This document shows, in pieces, positions 18,547 to 26,543 of a stretch of DNA of 43,305 nucleotides; position 1 is the stretch's first letter, and each line of letters opens with the position of its first letter. A model generated the notes under the pieces. The model did no database searches and was not told where the DNA came from. It saw only the letters and a list, made by a program, of their open reading frames with translations. A program made the position numbers and the translations under genes. The stretch spans positions 1 through 43,305 of the forward strand of contig CAMZLK010000006.1 in assembly GCA_947311475.1 (NCBI GenBank). Direction: 5' to 3'. This stretch comes from an uncultured Desulfocapsa sp. (GTDB lineage Bacteria > Desulfobacterota > Desulfobulbia > Desulfobulbales > Desulfocapsaceae).

Positions 18547-20169
18547 TCAAATCTCATCTCCCTTAAAGAACGGAACAGAAGGAAAAAGTGATGGATCTGT
18601 GTGTGGTATAAAACGAGCCCCTGAAAAGCTAATCATAAATTCCTGATTCACATTTAATTCAAGATACGTAATACTTGAAACAATTTTTTCACAATCATCT
18701 CTGGCCGTTCCATCAAGTAACACCTTTTCTGCACCGCGAAGTGAACTATTCCCGATGGCTCGATAGACAGAGAGAGGCAGATCCGGGAGCATACCAAGTG
18801 TCATCGCATGCTGAGGATTTATATGGCGCCCGAAAGCCCCGGCCACTGTAATCTCTTCGAGATCTGAGAAATCCAATCCAACCTGGTTAATAAGCGTTGT
18901 CAGGATGGCATACATGGCAGCCTTGGACCGAATCATGGCATCAAGATCTATCTGCTCAAGAACCACCTCATTTCTGGTACCTTTCGCACTAAGACCTGTT
19001 ACCCCAAAACAAAACCCATCATCATGTTCATGTAAATGCTCTTTCATAAATGCAGCTCTTTCAGGATTCTTCTCAGTCGCAGGATCTCTGAATTTCCCCC
19101 GTATATCTATAATCCTGGCGAGGTAGAGTGCTGCGACCAGATCGATAAGCCCTGAGCCACAGATCCCAACAGGTTCAACACCGCCAATTGTACGAATATC
19201 CATTGAATAGTTTTCTGGATTAATGGCGACGTACTCAATCGCGCCGGGCCCTGCACGCATCCCCATACGGGCAACCCCTCCTTCAAGAGCAGGTCCTGCC
19301 GCACCTGCACAAGCTATCAGCCAGTCGCTATTCCCAAGTACCACCTCGGCATTCGTACCAACATCAATAAGCATTCGGGTTTTGGAAGATTGTGCCATAC
19401 CGGAAGCAAGAATCCCTGAGATCAAATCACCACCAAAATAGCTGCCAACCGACGGCATCAGCCATACAGGAGCCATGGGATGAAAACGTAAATGTAACTG
19501 CTTAGCATTGAGTACAGGGGAACGATTAAACAACGGAATATAGGGTTCCCTACAGATATGAAAAGGATCAAGGCCAAGAAAAAGATGGGCCATTGTGGTA
19601 TTTCCAGACACGGAAAGAGCAGAGATATCTTCTGTCTTTAAACCAGCGTGAACAACCAGTTTTCCTGCAAGTTCATTGATGGTTGCCACAATCACCTGCT
19701 GAAGTTCATCAAGCCCCGGATCCTGGAAATCAGATGGTATTTTTTTCTGCTGACGTCTCTTTGCTGTTGCATGATGAATTCGGCTGAGGATATCTGCACC
19801 ATAGGCAATTTGAGCATTTTCAAGATTTCCCTCTGCCAAAACTTCCCCATCCAAAAGATTCAGCAGGGTCGCTTCAAGATGTGTTGTTCCAAGATCAAGT
19901 GCCATCCCTGCAATAACACTAGGTTTCTTAGCAGTAAAACCCACCACGACCCAAGCTGTGTCAAGGTTGTTTAAAAGCGCATATCCAGAAAATCCTGCTT
20001 CGCGAAACTCCCTCGCAACAATTGTCATGCATTCGTAAGCGACTGTCAGCGGACGGTTGTCTCCAAGTTTCGTTTTCAAAGCCTGCTGCAATCTGTCAAT
20101 GTCTGCTGTGTTGTCATGCAAACCAGGTGCCGCAGCCGTGATCTGCACAGAACATACTATGGAATTCAT
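18547..20169 (-). CDS. RACo-like ASKHA ATPase (DUF4445), no N-terminal 2Fe-2S domain
   Basis: The 540-residue protein matches the ATPase part of reductive activators of corrinoid proteins (RACo, RamA-like). The ASKHA phosphate loop is MALDLGTTHLEATLLNLLDG. Later segments are ISALSVSGNTTMAHLFLGLDP, MLIDVGTNAEVVLGN, GAAGPALEGG and GICGSGLIDLVAALY, all typical of the DUF4445 family. These proteins use ATP to drive reduction of Co(II) corrinoid. Most carry an N-terminal plant-type 2Fe-2S domain, but here the first 90 residues have no CxxxxCxxC cluster motif. A separate ferredoxin may donate electrons, or the function differs. No methyltransferase gene is nearby. Confidence 0.85.
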   Translation of the reverse strand: MNSIVCSVQITAAAPGLHDNTADIDRLQQALKTKLGDNRPLTVAYECMTIVAREFREAGFSGYALLNNLDTAWVVVGFTAKKPSVIAGMALDLGTTHLEATLLNLLDGEVLAEGNLENAQIAYGADILSRIHHATAKRRQQKKIPSDFQDPGLDELQQVIVATINELAGKLVVHAGLKTEDISALSVSGNTTMAHLFLGLDPFHICREPYIPLFNRSPVLNAKQLHLRFHPMAPVWLMPSVGSYFGGDLISGILASGMAQSSKTRMLIDVGTNAEVVLGNSDWLIACAGAAGPALEGGVARMGMRAGPGAIEYVAINPENYSMDIRTIGGVEPVGICGSGLIDLVAALYLARIIDIRGKFRDPATEKNPERAAFMKEHLHEHDDGFCFGVTGLSAKGTRNEVVLEQIDLDAMIRSKAAMYAILTTLINQVGLDFSDLEEITVAGAFGRHINPQHAMTLGMLPDLPLSVYRAIGNSSLRGAEKVLLDGTARDDCEKIVSSITYLELNVNQEFMISFSGARFIPHTDPSLFPSVPFFKGDEI

Positions 20170-20297
20170 TATTCTAACCTCTTTGCCCTTGAACGCGCCT
20201 TATCCTTGACGTTAACTGCCTATGATGTTACCTACTGCGAAGCACAATAACGAAAAAAACACCTTATTTAAACAAAACAAACAACATTTCAAACAGG

Positions 20298-20678
20298 ATG
20301 GTTAAAATATTTGCAGTGGCTCTTGGGGGGGCAACAGGATCAGTTGCCAGGTACCTGATCGCAATGGTTGCAGGGGACTACCATACACAGACTTTTCCCG
20401 CAGGAACATTTGTTGCAAACCTGCTTGGTTGCCTGCTAATTGGTATTCTCTGGTCCTTATTTGACCGGATTCAGATCAGTAATGAATTCAGACTCTTTCT
20501 CTTTACCGGTTTTCTTGGCGGCTTTACCACTTTTTCTACTTTTGCCAGGGAAACAGTGCAACTCTTTAAAGTGGGTGAACATCTTCAAGCTTTTACTTAC
20601 CTGGCTGTTTCAAACTTTTTTGCCCTTAGCATGGTGGCCCTGGGTTTTATGCTGGCCCATCGTTTATTGCGCTGGTAA
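20298..20678 (+). CDS. crcB: Fluoride channel CrcB/Fluc
   Basis: This 126-residue inner membrane protein has four predicted helices and the Fluc signatures GGATGSVARYL, FVANLLGCLLIG and FTGFLGGFTTFSTFARE. Dimers of Fluc export fluoride and protect enolase and pyrophosphatase. No fluoride riboswitch fold was recognised in the 128-bp leader. The start has only a weak ribosome binding site. lptG begins six bases after the stop, so the two are co-transcribed. Confidence 0.95.
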   Translation: MVKIFAVALGGATGSVARYLIAMVAGDYHTQTFPAGTFVANLLGCLLIGILWSLFDRIQISNEFRLFLFTGFLGGFTTFSTFARETVQLFKVGEHLQAFTYLAVSNFFALSMVALGFMLAHRLLRW

Positions 20679-20684
20679 TTTTCT

Positions 20685-21770
20685 GTGATTCTTCTCAACC
20701 GCTATATATTCTCCCAATTTGCCCGCACTTTTTTCGTTGTGGCGGCGGCATTTCTTTCTCTATACATCCTCATCGATTTTTTCGAAAAAATTGATAACTT
20801 TATGGAAGCAGGCAAATCATTTGGGCTGATTCTCCAATTTTTTCTGCTGAGTATCCCCTTTATTATAGATATGTTGGGTCCGATTCTAATCCTGCTTGCC
20901 GGAGTCATAAGTTTAGGTGTTCTCAGCCACAACAATGAACTCACTGCAATGATGGCCGGTGGAATCCATATGCGAACCATCGTCAACCCTATCCTCATGG
21001 GAGCGCTCATTTTCACCATGCTTTTTCTTGCCATGGCCCAATGGGTTCTACCGCGTACAATTGCAGCGACGAATGCCATCTGGTATGAAGATGTTAAAGG
21101 GATGGTCCCCCTTGGTATCTTTCGGAATGGACGTTATTATTACAAAGGTAAAGAGGGATTTTACTCCTTTGCCAGACCCTGGCCTGACAAAAATATTTTT
21201 ATAGATTTTTCCTACTCCAGCTGGAGTTCTGATCATAAGTTGAAAACACTTGTTGCAGCCCAAAAAGCAGAATGGGACGAAAAAGGCTGGCATTTAAGTA
21301 ATGGACAGGTTCAAACCAACATAAACCCAAATGACTACAATACCCGAATCTTTGCCCAGCAGACATTTCCATTTCCGGAAAGACCTGAATCCTTTTTTGT
21401 TCCGAAATACCAGTCCGCTGAACTCTCTTTGACCCAACTTTTCCAGGAAATGTTTAAGCAGGATACCCATTCGGAAACAGTGGTTGCCAGAACTAACTTT
21501 TATAGTAGAATTTCTTATACTCTGCTGGGAATCCCCCTGCTCTTTCTGGGGTTACCGGTGCTTCTCATCTCCTATAAAAAATGGGGCAAAGATCTCTCCG
21601 TTGCCATCCCGGCAAGCTGTGGTATGGCGTTTCTTGCCTGGGGGGTCTGGGGAGCCCTGCAATCTCTTGCCAAGGTTGATTATCTTTCACCAATCCTTGC
21701 CGGTTCCCTTATCCACATTATATTTGGGATAAGCGGTTTCCTTCTCCTGCACAAACAGGGCAACCAGTGA
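20685..21770 (+). CDS. lptG: LPS export permease, LptG/LptF family (YjgQ-like)
   Basis: This 361-residue permease belongs to the LptBFG ABC transporter, which extracts lipopolysaccharide from the inner membrane. It has N-terminal helices (FARTFFVVAAAFLSLYILIDFF), the conserved NNELTAMMAGG motif of the LptB-coupling region, a periplasmic beta-jellyroll (about 140-260) and C-terminal helices (LLGIPLLFLGLPVLL, GVWGALQSLAKVDYLSPILAG). The start is a GTG. No lptF or lptB lies beside it, which is unusual because the genes are often paired. The downstream gene overlaps its stop codon. Confidence 0.92.
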   Translation: MILLNRYIFSQFARTFFVVAAAFLSLYILIDFFEKIDNFMEAGKSFGLILQFFLLSIPFIIDMLGPILILLAGVISLGVLSHNNELTAMMAGGIHMRTIVNPILMGALIFTMLFLAMAQWVLPRTIAATNAIWYEDVKGMVPLGIFRNGRYYYKGKEGFYSFARPWPDKNIFIDFSYSSWSSDHKLKTLVAAQKAEWDEKGWHLSNGQVQTNINPNDYNTRIFAQQTFPFPERPESFFVPKYQSAELSLTQLFQEMFKQDTHSETVVARTNFYSRISYTLLGIPLLFLGLPVLLISYKKWGKDLSVAIPASCGMAFLAWGVWGALQSLAKVDYLSPILAGSLIHIIFGISGFLLLHKQGNQ

Positions 21771-22513
21771 ATGAAAATAAAAGACAGCGCGCAGGTATTG
21801 TGGGTATTCCTCCACTTTCTGTCATGGAACTTCTTGCAAGCCCGGAGTACGAAGTATTTGATCTTGATGAACCACAAGGCAAAACAAGTATTGAGACAGC
21901 ATCTCCATTCCTGCCAAAAGTCTACTGCGGAATCTTACGAACAGTGGTTGCAAACAGCCTGAAAATCAAACCGGATATCATCTATATCGACACTGGTTCC
22001 GGTAAATGTGATTGCGCTGTGCATACCGCAACGGTACTTGAAGACATCCTGCCAAATACACGAATTGTCCGAACCAGAAATCATGATGCCACTGATTTTG
22101 GCATCCCTCTTTGTCGAACAAAAATGAATCTTATGGGTAAAATGGCTGCAATTACGGCCTCTGTACAGATTCCTTTTCCATATGAAGACATCATGGAGTG
22201 TACGCCTACAGCAGGGTTCTGGGGAGTACCTCCACGGGATTTTTCCCTTCTTAAACTTTTTCCCGACACCACCCATATTTATGGATGGGCACGTTGCATG
22301 GAAAATAAAACACCTGACAATCTGGATCTTGAAATGCATTTCAATCCCCACGTCCCAACGGTCTTTTTTGCGCAGTCGTTTTGCGCAAAAACGGCGCTTG
22401 CCCGCCACCTTGCAAGCAAACACCCATACGGGCTCTATCTGGATTGCGACGTAACAGCCGGAAACAGTGTTAAAGCGAAAATACAAGCTTTCCTTGAGCT
22501 TTCAGGAATGTAA
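21767..22513 (+). CDS. Uncharacterised cysteine-rich protein encoded with an activase-like ATPase
   Basis: I do not recognise this 248-residue soluble protein. It contains about ten cysteines, including GKCDCAV, LCRTKMN, DIMECTP, WARCMEN and a terminal LDCDVTAGNS, so a metal or iron-sulfur site is possible. Other distinctive segments are TPTAGFWGVPPRDF and IIYIDTGSG. It starts with GTG, which overlaps the lptG stop, and is followed 14 bases later by a BadF/HgdC-type ATPase. The pairing recalls 2-hydroxyacyl-CoA dehydratase component plus activator, but no clear dehydratase motif is seen. The function is unknown. Confidence 0.7.
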   Translation: MNENKRQRAGIVGIPPLSVMELLASPEYEVFDLDEPQGKTSIETASPFLPKVYCGILRTVVANSLKIKPDIIYIDTGSGKCDCAVHTATVLEDILPNTRIVRTRNHDATDFGIPLCRTKMNLMGKMAAITASVQIPFPYEDIMECTPTAGFWGVPPRDFSLLKLFPDTTHIYGWARCMENKTPDNLDLEMHFNPHVPTVFFAQSFCAKTALARHLASKHPYGLYLDCDVTAGNSVKAKIQAFLELSGM

Positions 22514-22527
22514 CCAGAGGTAAAGCC

Positions 22528-23178
22528 ATGTTACTTGCTGATTTTGGAACTTCATATTGCAAACTACAGGATACCGAATCCTCCGAACTTCCCCGTCTGA
22601 TTGCAACAAATACAATCGACAGAAAAAGCATGCAGGTGGACATTGCCACCGGCCACAACGGCAAACGATATGCTGCACAATACGTTAATGAACTCACAGC
22701 TCTCGCCAGAGGAGGCTTGCAACTCATCGGAAAAAAAGCATTTACTCTGCTTGATTGTGGAAGTCGCGATATTAAATATGTCACGTACGATGACGGTAAA
22801 ATTAAAGATATGGGATGGAATGCGGAATGCGGTGCGTCCATGGGGTTTACCATAGAACTCCTCGAAAAATATTACGGTCTTGATTTTTCAGCCATGGCAG
22901 TTCCCGATAGCTCCTTTTCAATTACTTGTGGAGTTTTGGGCATGAGCCATATTTTTGATGCAGTGGTTAATGGTGAGAGCGAAGCAGAAGCCGTTGCAAA
23001 ATTTGTGAAAGGGATCGCATTGAATGCCTACGATTTTGCAAAACGTCCCGAAACAATATATCTCTCTGGCGGACTTTGTGACAATCTCCTGTTTGTGGGA
23101 TCTTTTCCCTGCCCGATAATCTCCCTTGGCCGCTTCGTACTTTTAGAGGGGCTAAAGACAACGTTAACACAGCCCTGA
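22528..23178 (+). CDS. BadF/BadG/BcrA/HgdC-like ATPase (activase family), minimal form
   Basis: This 216-residue ASKHA-fold ATPase has phosphate-1 ADFGTSYCK, the TGHNGKR segment, phosphate-2 LLDCGSRDIKYV and the adenosine motif LSGGLCDN. Two cysteines line up with the [4Fe-4S] ligands that bridge activase dimers: NAECGASMG (family NDKCAAGTG) and TCGVLGMS (family CAVFAES). Activases of this family inject electrons into dehydratases or benzoyl-CoA reductases using ATP. The protein is shorter than the usual 260-270 residues, and the target is probably the Cys-rich partner just upstream. Confidence 0.82.
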   Translation: MLLADFGTSYCKLQDTESSELPRLIATNTIDRKSMQVDIATGHNGKRYAAQYVNELTALARGGLQLIGKKAFTLLDCGSRDIKYVTYDDGKIKDMGWNAECGASMGFTIELLEKYYGLDFSAMAVPDSSFSITCGVLGMSHIFDAVVNGESEAEAVAKFVKGIALNAYDFAKRPETIYLSGGLCDNLLFVGSFPCPIISLGRFVLLEGLKTTLTQP

Positions 23179-23201
23179 AACAACTATTCGACCTAATATA
23201 T

Positions 23202-23999
23202 CTATCTCCAGGTAACCTTCAGTTCATCCCGCTGTGGAACATGATGATATCGGAATTTGGGATAACCAAGCATAAGAGCAGTAAAAACCTGATGATTTTC
23301 AGGAAGGTTCAGGGTGTCAATTAGAGGTTGATGCTTCGCGGCTGCCTGCACAAGAAACCCTGCCCAGCAACTTCCTAAGCCATGGCTGTGTGCTGCAAGA
23401 TCCAGATACGCAGTGGCCAAAGCACAATCTTCCAGTGGATGTTCGCTGTAATTGACATCAGCGTGGGCAATAACGAGGTGCGGTGCCCCGCGAAGAACCT
23501 TATCCACACCATTAGCCCAGGCACGAATAAGACCGGGGAAAAGTTTCAGCTCTGCCATGAATTCAACAACCAGTCCAGATAAACATTGCACCTCATCGGG
23601 ATCTTCCACCATTATCCAATGCACCGGCTGCTTATTATGAGCGCTCGGAGCATAGCGGCTAACATCAAGAATCCTTTCTAAAGTCGCATGGTCTGCCCTT
23701 TTCTTTTTATACGTTCGAATGGAGCGTCTGGTTTCAAGAAAATGTCTCACCGATTCAACATCAGGCAAAAGGGCCTTGTCCACCGATGCGCTTTCCACAA
23801 GTGGTGAAATCGAAATATCCAGTGCGTCAGTGGAACAGACAGCCATACAATGTCCACACCGTATGCATCTTTTCACTGCAGCTTTTCGTAACTGGGGAAA
23901 GGTTTCTTTATCTTTATTGATAAGGTCAAAAGGACACTCTGAGATACAGGCATAACACTGTATACAAAGTTCCCGATCAACACTGATACTGATAGTCAT
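23202..23999 (-). CDS. Nitroreductase with N-terminal 2[4Fe-4S] ferredoxin domain
   Basis: The 265-residue fusion begins with a ferredoxin domain of two CxxCxxCxxxCP-type motifs (CIQCYACISECP and CIRCGHCMAVCS). A nitroreductase FMN domain follows (ETRRSIRTYKKK, YAPSAHNKQPVHWIMV, LGSCWAGFLV). Such fusions are frequent in anaerobes and probably pass electrons from ferredoxin to a flavin substrate. The start at 23999 is chosen because it carries a GGAG site and begins exactly at the ferredoxin domain. It converges with the activase operon across a 23-bp gap that has no terminator. Confidence 0.92.
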   Translation of the reverse strand: MTISISVDRELCIQCYACISECPFDLINKDKETFPQLRKAAVKRCIRCGHCMAVCSTDALDISISPLVESASVDKALLPDVESVRHFLETRRSIRTYKKKRADHATLERILDVSRYAPSAHNKQPVHWIMVEDPDEVQCLSGLVVEFMAELKLFPGLIRAWANGVDKVLRGAPHLVIAHADVNYSEHPLEDCALATAYLDLAAHSHGLGSCWAGFLVQAAAKHQPLIDTLNLPENHQVFTALMLGYPKFRYHHVPQRDELKVTWR

Positions 24000-24238
24000 A
24001 AAACACTCCACATGGGGGACATTATAAGTTGTCGGCAATCGTTTTATATTACAATATGGAAACTCTGTAAAGAGAGTAGCTCCTGAAAAACTATCCACAC
24101 AAAAAGCACTCTGGAATACGAAACCAGTTCCCTTTTCAACAATTGACGTCCATGGTGGTTTAGTATTGGTAAATAGTGGCAGGATATCGGCCATATCAAA
24201 ATGGCTGCTACTGTTTTTGGGTAGTGCAGAAACGAAAG

Positions 24239-24267
24239 CGACACATATTTAATCCAAATATGTGTCG
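24239..24267 (-). terminator. Perfect stem-loop downstream of the Kbp-like gene
   Basis: A 12-bp perfect stem (CGACACATATTT, five-base loop, AAATATGTGTCG) lies about 27 bp after the LysM gene stop, between it and the ferredoxin-nitroreductase gene. The T-tract on the minus strand is weak (GCTTTCGTTTC). It may be a terminator or an operator. Confidence 0.45.
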
Positions 24268-24293
24268 TTGTAGAGATCTCACATCAGATTACA

Positions 24294-24725
24294 TCAATCT
24301 TGTGGAATACGGATTTTTTGCCCCACATATATTTTATTGGGATCTTTAATAACCTCACGGTTCGCTTCAAAGATTCGCATATATGCTGAGGACTTTCCGT
24401 AAAACTTTTTAGCAACAGCCGACAAGGTATCGCCTGGTACGATTTCATAATACTCAACTTTTTCTGTGGCAGCAGGTGCTGCAACTGCATCCGACCGCAC
24501 CTCACTAACACCTTTCACATTACCTGCCATCAAAACAGCTTTTTCCAACGCTTCAGCGCTCTCTGCCTCACCGGACAGAGTTACGACATCGTCTTCAACC
24601 GTAACCTGTAAGTTGCTGACACCTGGATTATCATCTTCGATATAAGATGAAATTTTATCAGATGCTTCTGCTTGATTGTTAAATAATTTCTTCCCTATAT
24701 TTTTTGCAAAGCTCAGTAGGCCCAT
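24294..24725 (-). CDS. BON-LysM protein, Kbp/YgaU-like
   Basis: This 143-residue protein has an N-terminal BON domain (about residues 20-80, VTVEDDVVTLSGEAESAEALEKAV) and a C-terminal LysM domain (YYEIVPGDTLSAVAKKFYG to QKIRIPQD). The order and length are those of E. coli Kbp, a cytoplasmic potassium-binding protein. No signal peptide is visible, although the family LysM domain otherwise suggests murein contact. It has a good GGAG site. It lies next to YebE-like and YidB-like genes on the same strand, so the three look like a stress-related group. Confidence 0.9.
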   Translation of the reverse strand: MGLLSFAKNIGKKLFNNQAEASDKISSYIEDDNPGVSNLQVTVEDDVVTLSGEAESAEALEKAVLMAGNVKGVSEVRSDAVAAPAATEKVEYYEIVPGDTLSAVAKKFYGKSSAYMRIFEANREVIKDPNKIYVGQKIRIPQD

Positions 24726-24781
24726 AACATACTCTCCAGTTAAAAAGCAACAGTATTCTTTACTATTTTGTATTTTATAGC

Positions 24782-25549
24782 TTACACTCCGAGTGTCTGC
24801 TCGATGTAAGAGGCAACCTCAGGATGTAGCTTAAGCTCTGAAGCCAGTTGTTTCATATATTCCTGTTCAGCAGGAGTATCAACTTTAATGGCTAGCAGGG
24901 ATGCAGCATAAATCTCGGCAGCTTTATCAATTTTTCCTCGGCTTGAGCGAATAACCTTGTCCAAATCCATAGGTTTCTCTGCTTCAGAGACAAAGAATGC
25001 TTTTTCCTCTTCTGTCAAACCACCCTTCTCAAGCTTACCAATGATTTTCTGTATTTCTTTCTCATCTATACGACCATCAGCCTTGGCAGCGTTAATCATT
25101 GCCTTAACAATGATTTCAGCATCTTCGTCTAAGGCCTGCTTAGCTTCTGGTGTTTCAGCTTCCATAAAAGCTCTTGGAGTTTGAGAAGATGCCTGTCCTG
25201 ATTTACGTAAAGCAGCCATGGCCAGAGATGCCAGCATTGCCAGACCTCCACCACCAACAGCACCCCGGGCAGAACTTTTTCCACCACCAAGGAGTGCTCC
25301 GGCAAGGGCAGCAAGTCCACCAAGCGCAGCCTTGTTATTGCTAAGACTCCCAATCACATCACCAAGTACTCCACCTAAATTACCTGCGCCAGCCTTCCCT
25401 CCTCCCAGCATATGGGTCAGACTGCCCATCAGGTCATTAAGGGAGGCGTTACCAGCTCCAGCACCAAGGCCTTTTGTCATACGGGATCCACCCGTTTGTG
25501 ACATACCCTGCTGTATTACTGTTCCCAGAATATCCATAAAACCGGCCAT
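24782..25549 (-). CDS. YebE-like DUF533/TerB-fold protein
   Basis: The 255-residue protein has a glycine/alanine/leucine-rich N-terminal half with a probable membrane-associated stretch (GGLAALAGALLGGG and GGLAMLASLAMAALRK). Its C-terminal TerB-like helical domain includes DEDAEIIVKAMINAAKADGRIDEKE and ASLLAIKVDTPAEQEYM. The layout matches E. coli YebE (DUF533), an inner membrane protein induced in envelope stress. An AGGAG site precedes the start. The molecular role is unknown. Confidence 0.85.
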   Translation of the reverse strand: MAGFMDILGTVIQQGMSQTGGSRMTKGLGAGAGNASLNDLMGSLTHMLGGGKAGAGNLGGVLGDVIGSLSNNKAALGGLAALAGALLGGGKSSARGAVGGGGLAMLASLAMAALRKSGQASSQTPRAFMEAETPEAKQALDEDAEIIVKAMINAAKADGRIDEKEIQKIIGKLEKGGLTEEEKAFFVSEAEKPMDLDKVIRSSRGKIDKAAEIYAASLLAIKVDTPAEQEYMKQLASELKLHPEVASYIEQTLGV

Positions 25550-25599
25550 CTGTTTCTCCTCTTTGAATATTTACGACGGAATACTTGCCAAACAACACT

Positions 25600-26037
25600 T
25601 TATTTACCAAATAATTTACTCGCAAAACCCAGGGCACCTTCCACACCACCTATGGAGTCCAGAATAGATCCACCACTACTGGCATTATCTACCATTTGTG
25701 GAAGCGCATCAGCTAAGCCCCCCGCAGCTTCTTCTGTACTTATTCCCAGTTTTGATGCAAATTCTGCAATTTTCTCAGAACCGAGTGCACCGCTTATCTG
25801 CTCTGCTGAAATTCCAGCATTCTCACCATCACCAAGCCAGGATTTCGCCATATCACCCAAGCCGCCAGCGTCAAGATTACTCATCAGAGAAGTGAGATCA
25901 AAGCCACCTTCACCACCTGTTAAGCCAGACAGTGCCGAAGTAATGGAGCCTATATCCAAATTACTGCCAGCCTCTCCACTGAGATCACTTTTACTAAACA
26001 GTTTCGCACCCATCTGAAGCAATTGTCCCATATCCAT
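25600..26037 (-). CDS. YidB/DUF937-like small-repeat protein
   Basis: This 145-residue protein is glycine- and serine-rich. It has the YidB-type C-terminal segment AKSWLGDGENAGISAEQISGALGSEKIAEFASKLG and the end ADALPQMVDNASSGG. Its function is unknown. Its leader (AAGGAG before ATGGA) is almost the same as that of the YebE-like gene, suggesting a shared translation signal. A region resembling half of a Fur box (26117-26131) lies about 80 bp upstream of the start. Confidence 0.82.
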   Translation of the reverse strand: MDMGQLLQMGAKLFSKSDLSGEAGSNLDIGSITSALSGLTGGEGGFDLTSLMSNLDAGGLGDMAKSWLGDGENAGISAEQISGALGSEKIAEFASKLGISTEEAAGGLADALPQMVDNASSGGSILDSIGGVEGALGFASKLFGK

Positions 26038-26201
26038 CTGTTCTTCTCCTTAAAGGTAATTTTTGTATAAAGAGACAGCTTCGTCTCAAGTCGGCAACGC
26101 TAAACCCTATCACCATAAAGAATGATTATCAATTGATTTCTCTAACCTTACCATTCCCTTACAACTACACGGAGCAGAATATAGCACTGTAAGATCCAAA
26201 C

Positions 26202-26240
26202 AAAAAAAAAATGCCCCGAAGCATTTGCTCCGAGGCATTT
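26202..26240 (-). terminator. Rho-independent terminator after the small Lys/Cys-rich gene
   Basis: Read on the minus strand, AAATGCCTCGGAGCA pairs fully with TGCTTCGGGGCATTT, allowing two G-U pairs. The stem is followed by a run of nine T. It ends transcripts coming from the small gene at 26270-26398. Confidence 0.9.
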
Positions 26241-26269
26241 CAAAAAAAAACTTTAGATTCTGAGAAAAG

Positions 26270-26398
26270 CTATTTCTTACTTTTCTTACCTTTCTTTTTG
26301 GATTTTTTCTTCTTCTTTTTTGACTTTACAAATAAGGGACAACTCTTACAACAATGCCCTTTCTTTTCTATTTTCTTGCAACACTTCTTTTTGGCCAT
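26270..26398 (-). CDS. Tiny Lys/Cys-rich protein
   Basis: This 42-residue protein begins MAKKKCCKKIEKKGHCC. It has five cysteines (CC, CC and the C of KSCP) plus one histidine in its first half. The second half is almost entirely lysine with a few serines and glycines. It has a GGAG site eight bases upstream and a strong terminator downstream, so it is probably expressed. Clustered cysteines suggest zinc or another metal, and the tail suggests nucleic acid binding. No family is recognised. Confidence 0.7.
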   Translation of the reverse strand: MAKKKCCKKIEKKGHCCKSCPLFVKSKKKKKKSKKKGKKSKK

Positions 26399-26425
26399 TT
26401 CAATTCTCCAACAGATTGAATTGTC

Positions 26426-26535
26426 TAACGCGGATAAACCGCAAGTAAGTGCCTTGTTGCTTATGCTAATAACTTGAGTTTGAAACACTTTTGATGTTCT
26501 TTTTTTTATTACAGCTTTTCAAGAGTAAGGCACTA
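26426..26535 (+). repeat. Repeat family B, copy 5
   Basis: It begins TAACGCGGATAAACCGCAAG and ends AGAGTAAGGCACTA, with TA at both edges. It lies between the FKBP gene stop and the start of the tiny Lys/Cys-rich gene, about 28 bp upstream of that gene start. It may therefore contribute to its leader or promoter. Confidence 0.7.
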
Positions 26536-26543
26536 AATCGAAA

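Noticed and set aside
20170..20297. Fluoride riboswitch before crcB
   Set aside because: The leader shows no conserved fluoride-aptamer pseudoknot motifs.
21935..22486. Antisense frame of 183 codons opposite the Cys-rich gene
   Set aside because: The sense gene has operon context with overlapping and close starts; the antisense frame has odd composition and no ribosome binding site.
24000..24194. Sixty-five residue N-terminal extension of the ferredoxin-nitroreductase
   Set aside because: It has no conserved sequence, and a proper ribosome binding site precedes the ATG at 23999.
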